A stretch of 64,000 nt of DNA from Wenzhouxiangella sp. 15190 (GCF_003417465.1 NZ_QVMV01000011.1:60917-124916); one strand, 5' to 3'; shown: positions 32,656 through 42,800, counted from the stretch's first letter. The notes: generated by a model from the sequence alone, not told the origin. Made by a program: numbers and translations.

Positions 32656-33789
32656 ATGACACCAACCAGCTTGAGCACGCCCGCCCTCCTGATCGAAGAC
32701 GAACGCTTCAAACGTAATGTCGCGCGCATGAATCGGCAACTCGACCGGCTCGGTGTACCGCTGCGGCCGCACTTGAAGACGGTCAAGAACATTGAACTGG
32801 CCCGTCGCATGATGGCTGACCACGCCACAGGCGCCACCGTCTCGACCCTGGCCGAGGCGGACTATTTCTTTGCGCACGGTATCGATGATCTGCTTTACGC
32901 CGTCGGCATTGCGCCGGGCAAGCTTGCCGAAGCGGCCCACCGGATCGCCAATGGCATGCAGTTGAGTCTGATCCTGGACCATCCCGATACAGCCCGTGCC
33001 GTTGCCCAAGCGGCCACGGAGCACGAAACCGACTTCCAGGTCCTGCTGGAAATCGACGCCGATGGTCACCGTGCCGGATTTCGGCCGGATGACCCGTCTC
33101 TGATCGAGGCCGCCCGGATACTCCATGGAGGCGGCGCGACCGCCGCGGGTGTCATGGTGCATGCAGGAGGTTCGTACGGTTGCCGCGATCGCGACTGCCT
33201 GGTACGCATGGCCCGGCAGGAGTGTGACGTAGCAGTGGCCGCGGCCAGGGAACTGCGCGGAGCGGGATTCGGTGCGCCGGTGGTCAGCGTGGGCTCAACG
33301 CCGACGGCTCTGTTCGCCGAAGACCTCACGGGCGTCACCGAAGTACGCGCCGGCGTCTATGCGTTCATGGACCTGGTCATGACCGGTCTGGGTGTCTGCG
33401 ATATTGACGACATCGCCATTTCGGTCCTGACGGAAGTCATCGGTCATCGAAAACTGGAGGGCCAGGCGATCATCGATGCCGGCTGGATGTCGCTCTCGCG
33501 CGACCGCGGCACCGCCAACCAGGCCATCGACCGCGGTTATGGCGTGGTCTGCGACGAGATCGGCCGTCTCCTGTCACCCGAAGTCATCGTCCAGGCCACC
33601 AACCAGGAACACGGCATCCTCGCCCGGCGCGACGGGGAGTCCCTGGACCTGGGCCAACTTCCGATCGGCCGGCGCCTGCGGGTTCTGCCGAATCACGCCT
33701 GCGCTACCGCCGGACAGTTCGAGACGATGTGGTTAATCGGCGCGGACGGCCAGGCCATCGAGCGACTGGAGCGCTGTCGAGGGTGGTAG
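32656..33789 (+). CDS. DSD1-type PLP enzyme (D-threonine aldolase/D-serine dehydratase-like)
   Basis: A 377-residue fold-type III PLP enzyme with an alanine-racemase-like barrel. RPHLKTVKN carries the PLP lysine, LLEIDADGHRAGF and GSTPTAL follow, and a C-terminal D-serine-dehydratase-like domain ends with LPNHACATAGQF, whose His and Cys bind a metal. Members split D-threonine or D-3-hydroxy amino acids, or dehydrate D-serine. The exact substrate is undetermined. It is divergent from the diguanylate cyclase gene and followed by a palindromic repeat (33795-33834). Confidence 0.86.
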   Translation: MTPTSLSTPALLIEDERFKRNVARMNRQLDRLGVPLRPHLKTVKNIELARRMMADHATGATVSTLAEADYFFAHGIDDLLYAVGIAPGKLAEAAHRIANGMQLSLILDHPDTARAVAQAATEHETDFQVLLEIDADGHRAGFRPDDPSLIEAARILHGGGATAAGVMVHAGGSYGCRDRDCLVRMARQECDVAVAAARELRGAGFGAPVVSVGSTPTALFAEDLTGVTEVRAGVYAFMDLVMTGLGVCDIDDIAISVLTEVIGHRKLEGQAIIDAGWMSLSRDRGTANQAIDRGYGVVCDEIGRLLSPEVIVQATNQEHGILARRDGESLDLGQLPIGRRLRVLPNHACATAGQFETMWLIGADGQAIERLERCRGW

Positions 33790-33794
33790 CGCAC

Positions 33795-33834
33795 TGTCGT
33801 CCCGACAACCGCGGAAGCGGTTATCCGGGACCTT
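33795..33834. repeat. Palindromic repeat family B, copy 1
   Basis: TGTCGTCCCG, a stem of ACCGC/GCGGT and then CCGGGACCT make a GC-rich hairpin. Its reverse complement matches 38704-38742 with about five differences over 39 bp. It sits between convergent stops of the PLP enzyme gene (33789) and the GFA gene (33838), without a T run. Confidence 0.75.
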
Positions 33835-33837
33835 CAC

Positions 33838-34308
33838 TCAGCGCGTCAACCCGTGTCGCTCGTGCCACTCGGCCAGACTTTCATCAGGAAAGTCATCGAA
33901 ATGGCGCTCGTTCGGGCCTTCGGGCACCTCAACCCAGTTGGCCTTGCTGTCAAGCTTCACGTGCACCCGCTCGGGCGGCGTGGGCAGATCCGTATCGATG
34001 GCCGAGGCGAACGGGTGAATCAGCTCGGGCCAGTTCGGATCGTAGACCCATAACGCACTGGCGCAGTGGCCGCAGAAGTTACGCTCGCCCGAACTCTTCC
34101 GGCCGTCGATTTCAGCCTGGTAGACCTTGACGTGCTCACGCCCTTCCACCTTCAGGCTTTCCGACAATGCGCCCAGATTGATGGCATAGCCACCCCCGCC
34201 CGCGGTCTTGCGACAGATCGAGCAGTAGCAGCGATTGAATGGATAGGGATGCGGCGATTCGACGCTGAAGCGCACCCGCTGGCAATGACAGGATCCTTTC
34301 AGCAGCAT
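33838..34308 (-). CDS. GFA-family zinc protein
   Basis: A 156-residue protein of the glutathione-dependent formaldehyde-activating (GFA/CENP-V) fold. The conserved zinc cysteine sets are all present: GSCHCQRVRF, NRCYCSICRK and NFCGHCASAL. Family members are often annotated as S-hydroxymethylglutathione synthases, but most have no proven activity. The C-terminal 40 residues (after VHVKLDSKANW) are polar and acidic. It lies 63 bp downstream of the cyclase-family hydrolase gene. Confidence 0.85.
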   Translation of the reverse strand: MLLKGSCHCQRVRFSVESPHPYPFNRCYCSICRKTAGGGGYAINLGALSESLKVEGREHVKVYQAEIDGRKSSGERNFCGHCASALWVYDPNWPELIHPFASAIDTDLPTPPERVHVKLDSKANWVEVPEGPNERHFDDFPDESLAEWHERHGLTR

Positions 34309-34371
34309 GGCTGACCTCCGCTTTCCGAATGCTCAAACGTCATTCGTGATCGTAACGCTGGATCGCGCCGC

Positions 34372-35169
34372 CTATCCGGCCGGCGGCCCCATTCCGCCGA
34401 GAACCGCGTAGGCCCGCACCGGGAACGTCCCCATGCCACGCACCTTCACGGGCGCGGCGTGAAAGGTGAAACCGCTTTCGGGTAGTTGTTCCAGTCCCCG
34501 CAAGTGTTCGGCGATGGGAATGTCGGCGCCAAGCAGCGTGGTGTGGACGGGCCGCTCGCCGTCTTCGATGTCGTCGATGTTGAGTGAATCGATACCCACA
34601 AGCGCCGCACCGTGATCGCGCAGCCATTCGGCCGCCTCGCGCGTCAGGAAGGGATGGCCTTCGAAATAGGCATCGGTGTTCCAGTGATTGGCCCAGCCGG
34701 TATGGACCAGGACGGCCTTGCCGGTGACGTCCAGACCTTCAAAGGCTTCGGGCCCGATGGCGCGGGTGACTTCCTGTAGTTCGGTGCCATCTTCCGGGAG
34801 GTCCCGGATCGGGGTCCGGGACGACACGGATTGTTGTTCCTTTCGATGGTGTCGGATCGGGGTCCGGGACGACAGGTCTGCTTCAAGATGGACGCAGAGC
34901 CCGGGAAGCTCCGCCAGGCTTTCCAGTTCCAGTTCGGACAGATCCTTGCCATCGGCAAAACGATGGAACGGCGAATCGACGTAGGTACCCGTATTGGCCA
35001 CCATGTCGATGCGGCCGATATGGAAGCTGGTGCCGTCCTCGTAGTGTTCCTTCGAGTCTTCGCGCGAGAGGAAATCGCACATGATCGGCGCCGGCAGGCC
35101 GCGGTAGGTTACCAGGCCGTCCTCGACGGTATGGCTGAGATCGATCAATCGCCGCATGTCTCTGGTCAC
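34372..35169 (-). CDS. Cyclase-family (kynurenine-formamidase-like) hydrolase with repeat insertion
   Basis: A 265-residue metal hydrolase. MVANTGTYVDSPFHRFADG corresponds to the H-x-G-T-H-x-D-x-P-x-H motif, but the first two histidines are Asn and Tyr here, a pattern of one subclade. LVHTGWANHW, FLTREAAEWL and VGIDSLNIDD are also typical. Residues 99-122 contain two copies of SSRTPIR encoded by a 22-bp repeat with a 48-bp period (34805-34874), an in-frame insertion that the family normally lacks. The start may be 35169 or the ATG at 35157 (MRRLIDLSH). Activity is not certain. Confidence 0.8.
   Translation of the reverse strand: MTRDMRRLIDLSHTVEDGLVTYRGLPAPIMCDFLSREDSKEHYEDGTSFHIGRIDMVANTGTYVDSPFHRFADGKDLSELELESLAELPGLCVHLEADLSSRTPIRHHRKEQQSVSSRTPIRDLPEDGTELQEVTRAIGPEAFEGLDVTGKAVLVHTGWANHWNTDAYFEGHPFLTREAAEWLRDHGAALVGIDSLNIDDIEDGERPVHTTLLGADIPIAEHLRGLEQLPESGFTFHAAPVKVRGMGTFPVRAYAVLGGMGPPAG
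34805..34874. repeat. 22-bp direct repeat, 48-bp period, inside a coding gene
   Basis: CGGATCGGGGTCCGGGACGA followed by CA occurs at 34805-34826 and again at 34853-34874. The 48-bp period keeps the reading frame of the cyclase-family gene. CCGGGACGACA is the outer arm shared with the palindromic family at 38699-38742 and 53306-53338 (the last as CCGGGATGACA). Confidence 0.85.
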
Positions 35170-35262
35170 TAGAGGGAACGGGCAACGAACATGTCATCAC
35201 CACATTAGCAAACACACCCGCCGACAATTCAGTTCTGCCGGCGGGCCTGGACCAGGAACAGT

Positions 35263-36327
35263 CTACTCGGTGCGTGCCGGGACGTCCTCGTCGTCGTCGG
35301 AGATGATCACTTCCACCCGGCGATTGAGCTGGCGGCCGGCCTGGGTTTCATTGGTCGCGACCGGGTAATCCAGTCCGTAGCCTCGGGTCCGGACACGATC
35401 TTCGTCCACGCCGCGCTCGACCAATGCATCACGAACCGAACTGGCGCGTCGCTCCGACAGGCGCAGATTGTAGTCGCGTGCGCCGGTGGAATCGGTAAAC
35501 CCTTCGACCCGTACCTTTCGATCCTCGTATGCCATGAGGAATTCCGCAATTTGATCAATGGTACGTTCTGCACCTTCGGGCAGTTCGTACTTGTCGAGGT
35601 CAAAGAGCACATCGCTGCCGAGCGTCAACACCAGTCCACGATCGGTGGGCCGCGCTTCCAGCTCTGCAATCTGCTTTTGCAGCCGGTCGGCCTGCTCACG
35701 CATGCGACGGGCCTCTTCCTCGAGCTCCTGTGTCCGCCTTTCGGCAGCCATGCGCTGTCGGCGTTCCTCCGCGGCCTCTTGCTGCGCCATCTCGCTCTGC
35801 TGTGCTGCTTCGCGCCGTTCCATCTCGGCTTCGCGAGTATCCTGTTCGGCCCTGGCTCGCCGGGCCGCTTCCGCCATGCGCCGGGCTTCGGAACGCGCGG
35901 CCTCAGCCTCGGCACGAGACTGCTCCGACTCGAGTCGTTGCGCTTCCCGTTCGGCCCTGGCAGCCCGCGCTTCCAGGCTCAGCACTTCGCGCTGGTTGCT
36001 CAGTTCATCAGCGCGCGCCTCGAGGCGGCTGAGTTCCGCCGATTCGCGCGCGATGCCCACCTGGGTTTCCGTCAGTTGGGCCAAATGCAGCACCTCAGAC
36101 CGGTCGGCACCATCGCGCCACTGTTCCTGGGCACGTTCAAGCAATACTTCGGCCTCCTGCATTTCACCGGGCGCATAGCGGCGCACTTGAGGATCGGAAA
36201 CCAGGGTCTCCACCGATGCTTCGGCGCGCTCCAGTTCGGACAGTCTCTGGGGGGTGGTCGCACAAGCGGCAAGCAACCCGGCAATCATCAACACTACAAC
36301 AGGAAATTTCAGATCGACGCGTTTCAT
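35263..36327 (-). CDS. OmpA-family lipoprotein with DUF4398 and long coiled coil
   Basis: A 354-residue lipoprotein. The signal peptide ends in the lipobox LLAAC, and a DUF4398-like segment (about 25-95) leads into a long Glu/Arg/Ala-rich coiled coil (about 96-228) and a C-terminal OmpA peptidoglycan-binding domain (about 232-345; FTDSTGARDYNLRLSERRA and GYGLDYP). It probably links the outer membrane to the cell wall. It overlaps the upstream DUF4398 lipoprotein gene by ATGA, so the two form an operon and their products may interact. Confidence 0.87.
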   Translation of the reverse strand: MKRVDLKFPVVVLMIAGLLAACATTPQRLSELERAEASVETLVSDPQVRRYAPGEMQEAEVLLERAQEQWRDGADRSEVLHLAQLTETQVGIARESAELSRLEARADELSNQREVLSLEARAARAEREAQRLESEQSRAEAEAARSEARRMAEAARRARAEQDTREAEMERREAAQQSEMAQQEAAEERRQRMAAERRTQELEEEARRMREQADRLQKQIAELEARPTDRGLVLTLGSDVLFDLDKYELPEGAERTIDQIAEFLMAYEDRKVRVEGFTDSTGARDYNLRLSERRASSVRDALVERGVDEDRVRTRGYGLDYPVATNETQAGRQLNRRVEVIISDDDEDVPARTE

Positions 36328-36707
36328 GACGAACCTCCTTGCTCACGGGCACGGGCGATTTCTTCGCGCAATGCTTCGACGGTATCTTCCAGCTGTTCCA
36401 CCTGGCGACGACTTCGAGCGGACCGCGACTTCCGGTCTGCCAGTCGCGCCATCTTCTCGGCTTCCAGGGCAAGCTGGCGGGCGATTTTGTTTTCGCCCTG
36501 TTCGATCGCCCTTTCCGCCTCCGCGAGATGCTCGCGTGCCTGCTGCAGATCGCCGGGAGCGTGGTCACGTGCACCCATCTCGACCGCGTAATCGATTGCG
36601 TTGCGGGCCACGGCAAGTTGATCGTTGGGGACAGGTGGCTGGGTGGCACAGGCGGTCAGCAACAACGCCAATATGCCAATCAACCCACCATTCAGTGCTC
36701 TACTCAT
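36324..36707 (-). CDS. DUF4398 lipoprotein
   Basis: A 127-residue lipoprotein with lipobox LLTAC after MSRALNGGLIGILAL, followed by an all-helical DUF4398 domain (NAIDYAVEMGARDHAPGDLQ and REHLAEAERAIEQGEN) and a C-terminal coiled coil. The ATG at 36707 places the signal peptide correctly; the longer frame to 36809 does not. The stop overlaps the OmpA-type gene start. The role is unknown; the pairing suggests an envelope-spanning complex. Confidence 0.85.
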   Translation of the reverse strand: MSRALNGGLIGILALLLTACATQPPVPNDQLAVARNAIDYAVEMGARDHAPGDLQQAREHLAEAERAIEQGENKIARQLALEAEKMARLADRKSRSARSRRQVEQLEDTVEALREEIARAREQGGSS

Positions 36708-36974
36708 CGGTTTTCTCCCGGTTTGGACACTTGGTGACTGGCCGCCCCCACAAGTACTTTTCGGCTTCATCACCGTAGTGCGATGCATGCTCTCAGCGAG
36801 AATGCTCACTTACCGACCTACTCTGGAGTGTTTCGCGCACAAATGATGTACGCCGGCGAACATAGCGGGGCCAGGGAGGGGTAACGCCGAAAGAAATGAC
36901 AGGCGGCACTGGACTATCATTGCTTCCTTCTACCTTCACGTAATCGCCTGCACCGCCAGGCCGCCTGCCATCTC

Positions 36975-38474
36975 ATGGACAAACCCGTTCGATACAGCTT
37001 TGAGAACGCAACTTTCGCCCCGCGCGGGGGCCGACTGCGCCTGGGCGACGAAGACGTGATCCTCGAGCAGAAGGTCGCCGGTCTGCTGCATGCCTTCTGC
37101 CGCCGGCCGGGACAGGTGCTGACCAAAACCTGGCTGATGGAGGAAATCTGGCCGGGCCGCATCGTCAACGAGGACAGCCTGTCGGTGGCCGTCAGCAAGC
37201 TTCGCCGCGTGCTCGGCGACCGCGCAGCCGCACCGAAGTACATCCGCACGGTCACCGGCACGGGCTATATCTGGCTACCGGAAACCCGGCGCCTTTCCGT
37301 CGAGCCGGAGCGGCCCTATGCAGCGGCCGGGTCGCGGACGGGCTGGTGGCTGTCGTCCGGCATCGTCGGCGTGGGCCTGCTAGTGGCCGCTCTGGGCGGC
37401 TGGTGGGTCAGCCAGCCCCGATCCCCCGAACCGGCTTCTACGCCAACCACCAACGAATCATCCCTTTCGGAGCAATCCAGCGCCGAAGTGGGCCGGCTAC
37501 TCGAACAGGCCGAAGAGCGCCTCGACAGTGATCAGCCCGAGTTACTGCGACAATCCATTGCCGAGTTCCGGGAAGTACTGGAAGAAGAGTCCGACAATAT
37601 CGCCGCCCATCTGGGCATTGCCGAAGCCAAGCTGGAATTGAGCGGTGCCGAGGGTTACCTCGATATCGAACTCTATGCCGACGAAGTCCGCGCCCTGCTC
37701 GAGCGCGTGCTCGAGATCGATCCTGACAATGCTCGCGCCTGGCGTCGCAAGGCGCAACTCCACCTGCTGGCCGACTGGGCCATCGAGCCCGCCCGTGAGG
37801 CCTACCTGCGCGCCATCGATGCCGATCCAAACGATGCGATGAACTACCTGCACTACACCGAGTTTCTGCTCACCCTCGGCGAATTCGAAGAGGCGGAGGT
37901 CATCGTGCAGGAAATGCGCGAGGTCAACCCGGGCTGGTACCGCTACGAGAACATGTCCTACGTCTACTACATGCGCGGCGAGCTCGAGCGTGCGCTGGCT
38001 GAAACCCGCCGCCTGATCAACAGTGAGCCCAAATCGGACTACGCACAGCGCATGCTGCATCGAACCACGCTGCTCCTGGGCGAGGATGACGCCGCCTTGG
38101 AACAACTCGTCAGACTGATGGGCGATGCGGGTCTGGAGCAGCCAAGAATCGACCAATACGTTGCGCTGTATCGAAACCAGGGCATGGCCGCCCTATTCGG
38201 CCGCCTGCTCGATGACCGCCTCGAGGCCAATATCGGGCACTACATTCCGCCCATGAGCTGGGCGCGGTATGCCGTCACGGCCAGGCGGCCCGACGAGGCC
38301 TTCCGCTGGCTCAACGAAGCTGTCGACGAACGCCAGCCTCAGATCCTGCTGGTCAACGTCGATCCCCACTACCTGCCCCTGCGCAACGATCCGCGCTTCG
38401 CCGAATTGCTCGATCGCCTGCCCGCTGCGGCAGGCGATTCGAAGTCTTCCGACAGGGCGCGAGATCCTGGATAA
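36975..38474 (+). CDS. CadC-like membrane regulator with TPR periplasmic domain
   Basis: A 499-residue protein. A winged-helix OmpR-type DNA-binding domain (about 8-105; VLTKTWLMEEIWPGRIVNEDS and ending GTGYIWLPE) is followed by one membrane helix (about 122-145) and a TPR-rich domain (about 160-485). This is the layout of one-component transmembrane regulators such as CadC. The periplasmic part should sense a ligand or partner and alter DNA binding without phosphorylation. It is divergent from the DUF4398/OmpA lipoprotein operon (267 bp apart), which it may control. Confidence 0.86.
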   Translation: MDKPVRYSFENATFAPRGGRLRLGDEDVILEQKVAGLLHAFCRRPGQVLTKTWLMEEIWPGRIVNEDSLSVAVSKLRRVLGDRAAAPKYIRTVTGTGYIWLPETRRLSVEPERPYAAAGSRTGWWLSSGIVGVGLLVAALGGWWVSQPRSPEPASTPTTNESSLSEQSSAEVGRLLEQAEERLDSDQPELLRQSIAEFREVLEEESDNIAAHLGIAEAKLELSGAEGYLDIELYADEVRALLERVLEIDPDNARAWRRKAQLHLLADWAIEPAREAYLRAIDADPNDAMNYLHYTEFLLTLGEFEEAEVIVQEMREVNPGWYRYENMSYVYYMRGELERALAETRRLINSEPKSDYAQRMLHRTTLLLGEDDAALEQLVRLMGDAGLEQPRIDQYVALYRNQGMAALFGRLLDDRLEANIGHYIPPMSWARYAVTARRPDEAFRWLNEAVDERQPQILLVNVDPHYLPLRNDPRFAELLDRLPAAAGDSKSSDRARDPG

Positions 38475-38752
38475 CCACGCGCTGCCGGCATTCCGGAAGC
38501 CCTTCTTTCGCCTGACGGCGAAAACCGGCCTTCCTCCATCGCCTGCGCTGCGCAGTTTCCGGGACGACGGTTTCTTGTAAGCCCCCAACCCTTGTCGTCC
38601 CGGCCCCCGGATCTAGTCCGGGGCAAGCTCCGCGAAGCGTAGAGCCGGGACCCCGCACATCACAGATCGGCACGGCTCAACTCAGTGCCAGCCGATGGGT
38701 GCGAGGTCCCGGACAACCGCTAACGCGGTTTCCGGGACGACAGGCAGAGTGC
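38475..38752. other. Intergenic region rich in palindromic repeats
   Basis: The 278-bp gap between the convergent regulator and efflux genes holds no credible gene. It contains several GTCCCGG/CCGGGAC units, including the family B element at 38699-38742 and a stem around 38603-38660 (GTCCCGG near CCGGGAC). It could slow transcription from both sides. The first part, with a CGCCTGACGGCGAAAACC segment, also looks repeat-derived. Confidence 0.6.
38699..38742. repeat. Palindromic repeat family B, copy 2
   Basis: GTGCGAGGTCCCGG leads into an ACCGC-N-GCGGT stem and ends CCGGGACGACA. The reverse complement of 38704-38742 matches 33795-33834. The outer arms match 53306-53338, which has a different core. 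Confidence 0.78.
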
Positions 38753-39841
38753 CTAGCTGTTCAGCGTCGTCACGGGAAACTCTTCCGGCGACAAAACGGT
38801 CACGAGATCCCCGCTGCGAAGCGACTCCGCACCACGCACGATCACCTGCTGGCCGGCGGCGAGCGAACCCGTCACACCGACATAGTCGCCGTGGTCGGCA
38901 CCGACTTCGACCGGAATGGCCCGCGCCCGGCCCTCCTCGTCGAGCACGAACACCCGGATCTGCTTTTCCCCCAGCACCAGCGCGTCGCGCGGCACGATGA
39001 ACTGCTGCGACGGCAGTGCCGTTGGCACGGCCACGCTGATCAACTGGCCGATGCGGAACTGTGCGGCCATCGACTCGGGCACGCTGAGATAGCCCAGGAA
39101 GCTCTGCGACTGCTCGTCGCTGACCGGCACCGTGGCCCGCACGGCCATTTCGGCGCTGCCCGAGCCCCAGTGAACGCGCAGCGTGCCCAATGCAGCCGGC
39201 AGCGCGCTGTGGGCCAGCGGCCCGTGGAAGTGGATGTCGAGCGCTTCGGTGCTGACCAGCTTCGCCACCGGTTGCGTGGCCGACACGCTTTCGCCCTGTT
39301 GCTGAAAGCGCCTGGTGACCATGCCGTCGAAAGGCGCGACGATGCGGGTCCTGGCCAGGTCCTGGCGGGCCCGGTCGATTTCCACCTCGAGCAGTTCGGC
39401 GTCCGATCGCGCCATGCCCAGGTCGGCCTCGAGCGAGTCGACTTCACGCGCGGAGATCGACTGCTGTTCCTGCAGCCGGCGGTAACGGTCGAGATCCTGC
39501 TCCAGGCGGCGAATCTCGATGTGCTTTTTGTTCAGCCGTGCTTCCAGCTCTCGCACGGCCAGTTCGAAGGGCCGATCGTCGAGGCGCGCGACCGCCTGTC
39601 CTTTCGCGACCCGCGTGCCGGGCTGGGCCACCCAGGTCAGCGCGCCGGCGATACCGGCCGAGACCGCCGAGTCGTGGCGACTCTGCACGGTGCCGGTGAC
39701 CATCAGGGTGGGACTGACCTCGTCGGACTCGACCGGTACGACCGAAACCACGGGCCGTTCGGCGGCCAGGGCAGCCCCGGCCAGGGCCAGGGCGGCCGGA
39801 ACGAAGAAAATGACATGGGTAAAGCGTTGCGTGATATTCAT
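38753..39841 (-). CDS. RND efflux periplasmic adaptor subunit
   Basis: A 362-residue HlyD/AcrA-type membrane fusion protein. A signal peptide (FFVPAALALAGAALAAE) is followed by a lipoyl half motif, a coiled-coil hairpin (about 95-155) and the second lipoyl part with RIVAPFDGMVTRRFQQQGE, then beta-barrel and membrane-proximal domains. It joins the inner-membrane pump to an outer-membrane channel, which is not encoded here. The ATG at 39841 matches the signal peptide; the gap to the upstream permease stop is 17 bp. The permease precedes the adaptor, the reverse of the common order. Confidence 0.92.
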   Translation of the reverse strand: MNITQRFTHVIFFVPAALALAGAALAAERPVVSVVPVESDEVSPTLMVTGTVQSRHDSAVSAGIAGALTWVAQPGTRVAKGQAVARLDDRPFELAVRELEARLNKKHIEIRRLEQDLDRYRRLQEQQSISAREVDSLEADLGMARSDAELLEVEIDRARQDLARTRIVAPFDGMVTRRFQQQGESVSATQPVAKLVSTEALDIHFHGPLAHSALPAALGTLRVHWGSGSAEMAVRATVPVSDEQSQSFLGYLSVPESMAAQFRIGQLISVAVPTALPSQQFIVPRDALVLGEKQIRVFVLDEEGRARAIPVEVGADHGDYVGVTGSLAAGQQVIVRGAESLRSGDLVTVLSPEEFPVTTLNS

Positions 39842-39858
39842 TGCGTAATCTCCTGTTT

Positions 39859-42800
39859 TCACGATGTTTGAATAGTTGAGTCAATGGCTGTGTCGGCCCG
39901 GCGGGCGCGAAACCGCGCCAGCATCCGCAGGGCGGATGCCATGAAGACGACGGTGAACAAGGTGCTGGTAAGCATGCCGCCGACGATGACCACGGCCAGG
40001 CCGCGGTAGATTTCGCTGCCCACGCCGGGCACGAGTACGAGCGGCAGCATGCCGACCACCGAGGTGAGCGTACTCATCCAGATCGGGCGAACGCGGGTCT
40101 CGACGGCCATGCGGATGGATTCCTCGTCGGAAAGCCCTTCGGCACGCCCGCGTCGGGCGCGGTCAATCAGCAGGATGGCGTTGTTGACCACCAGACCCAT
40201 GAGAATCACGAACCCGATCATCGTCAGCAGGTCGAGCGACTGAAAAGTGAACAGATTGAGCGCACACAGCCCCAGCACGCCACCGGCCAACGCCATCGGC
40301 ATGGAGGCGAGCACCACCAGGCTGTCCAGGGTGGAACGGAACAGCGCGGTCATCAGCAGGAACAGCACCAGCACGGCGAAGGCGAAGTTCCAGGTCATGG
40401 TGGCAATCGTGTCGGCCAGGTCATCGGAACCACCGGAGAGCATCAAGTGAATGCCGGGGCTGACCTGCGCCTGCGCATCGGCCATGATCGGCGCCAGTTT
40501 CTCCAGCGTGGCTTCCAGTGACATATCGGCCGGCGGGGTGATGGCCAGGGTCAGGGTGCGCTCGCCGTTGTAGCGGCGAAGCTGGGTCGGGCCGGCCCGG
40601 CGCTCGGCCCGGGTGAGCTGGCCCAGTGTCTGCACGCCGCTCAACGGCGTGGCCATGGGCACCGCCTGCAGCTGCTCGGGATTTGCCCAGGGCGGCGCCT
40701 TGAGGATGATGTTCTGCCGCCGGCTGCCGTCGAACTGCTCGCCGACGTACAGACCGCTGGTGGAGGCACGCACCATGTCGGCCACCTGGTTGCGGTTCAG
40801 GCCGGCCCGGGCGACGGCATGGTCGTCGGGTGCAAGCACCAATTGCGGCTGCGCGTCGTTCAATCCGGGGAGTGGACGGAGACCGGCCCCGGGGATCTCG
40901 GCCTGGATGCGCTGCATGGTCTGCGCCGCCACCTGGCGCGAGGCATCGTCGAGTTCGCCGGCGAAATTCATATAGACCGAGCGGCTGCCGCCCACGTTGA
41001 TGCTCAGCAACGACGACTGGAAGGAGAACGCACGCGTGTCGGGCAGGTCCGCGAGAATCTCGGTGCGCAGGAGATCGAGCACCTCATGCACTTCACGCGG
41101 GTTCTCCGGGTAGACGAACATCACCTTGCCGCCCTCGCTCATGGCCAGGTTGTAGGCGCGAATGCCCGGCGACTTCTCGCCGGTGCGGTAGGGTTCGAGC
41201 CGGCGCATGAGCGTGCGGCCGATCTCGTCCTCCAGTGTTTCGTAGCTGGCGCCCGGCGGCACGGTGAACACCGTCATGATGCCCTCCCACCTGGCCTCGG
41301 GAAGGAAATCCGTTTCGGGGGTGAGTACCCAGATCACAGCCGCCGCCCCGGGACCGAGCAGCAGCAGCCACAACAGCGCGCGCGAGTCGGTGTTGGCCAG
41401 CCACAGGTAGCGCCTCGCCAGGCGATGCCAGAAGCGCGGCGGCTGGCCGGCGTCGCCCCCGCCTTGCAGGAAAATGCCGGCGACAACCGGCACCAGGAAG
41501 AAGGCGCCCAGCATGGAAGCACATACGGCCACGGCCATGCTCACCGCCAGATCGAAGAACAACTGCCCTTCCACGCCTTGCATGAACACGATCGGTGTAA
41601 AAATCGCCACCGTGGTGAGCGTCGAGGCGAACAATGCCGGCGCCACTTCGACCGTGCCCTGCACAACCGCTTTCTTCAATGGCTTGCCGTGCTGCAGCAG
41701 GCGCACGATGTTTTCCTGCACCACGATGGCCGCATCGAGCACCAGCCCCACGGCGAAGGCCAGCCCGGCCAGCGAGATGATGTTGAGGCTGCGACCGAGC
41801 AGGTCGAGTACCAGCAACGCGGCCAGTAGTGAAAACGGAATGGTGATGGCGATCAGCACAGTCGCCCGCCAGCCGCGCAGCATCAGGTAGAGCAACCCCA
41901 TGGCCAGCGCGATGCCCAGGCCGAGATTGCCCTGCACCAGGGCGATGGCGCGCTTGATGTGCTCGGAGGCGTCGAAGCTGAGAATCAGCTCGAGGTCCGC
42001 ATCCGACAGATGCTCGGCATTGACCCGGGCAATACGCTCTTTCAATGCGGTCATGATCTCGACCGTATTCGCGTTGGTCGCCGCGAAAAGCTGGATGTAG
42101 AAAGCGGGGTCGCCGTCGCGGTAGGCGAAGCCGCGCAGCCGCTCATGACCCTGCCGCACCTCAGCAATCTCGCCCAGCCGCACCGGCCGGCCATCGTTGT
42201 AGGCGACGATCATCTGCGCCCACTCGTCGGCCACGTACTGTCCGGCAAAGCGCACCGTATATTCGCGCCGGCCGACGGAGGCGAAACCGCCCGAGACGTT
42301 GCCGGCGCTTCGAATACGCTGCAGGAGCGTATCGAGTTGCAGGCCGAGCGCGGCCATTCGATAGGGATCGAACACGATCTCCAGCTGCGGATCGCGGAAA
42401 CTGTTGAGGTCCACCTTGGTAACGCCCTCGATGGTTCGAAGCGCCGGCGCCACGGTCTGTCGGATCAGCTCCTGGTCGGCCGTGAAATCACCGTCGGCCC
42501 CTTCAACGGTCTTGCGGATCAGCAAGCTGGCGAGCGGCTGCTCCAGCCCACCCAGGCTGATCATCGGCTCTTCGGCGTCGCGCGGTCGGGGCGGGGCCTG
42601 GTTCATGGCGTTGATCACGTCCATGAGTTTCATCTGCATGTCGGTGCCCACCTGGAAATTCAGCGTGGTAATGCTCATCCCGGCGCGCACCGAGGAGCTG
42701 ATGCTCTCCAACCCCACGATCGTCTCGAGCACTTCCTCCTGCGGCTCCACGAGCTCGGCTTCCATTTCGGCCGGCGCGGCCGCGCGCCAGAAATTGAGGA

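Noticed and set aside
34805..34874. CRISPR-like repeat-spacer unit
   Set aside because: There are only two copies with one spacer, both lie within a coding frame, and no cas genes are present.
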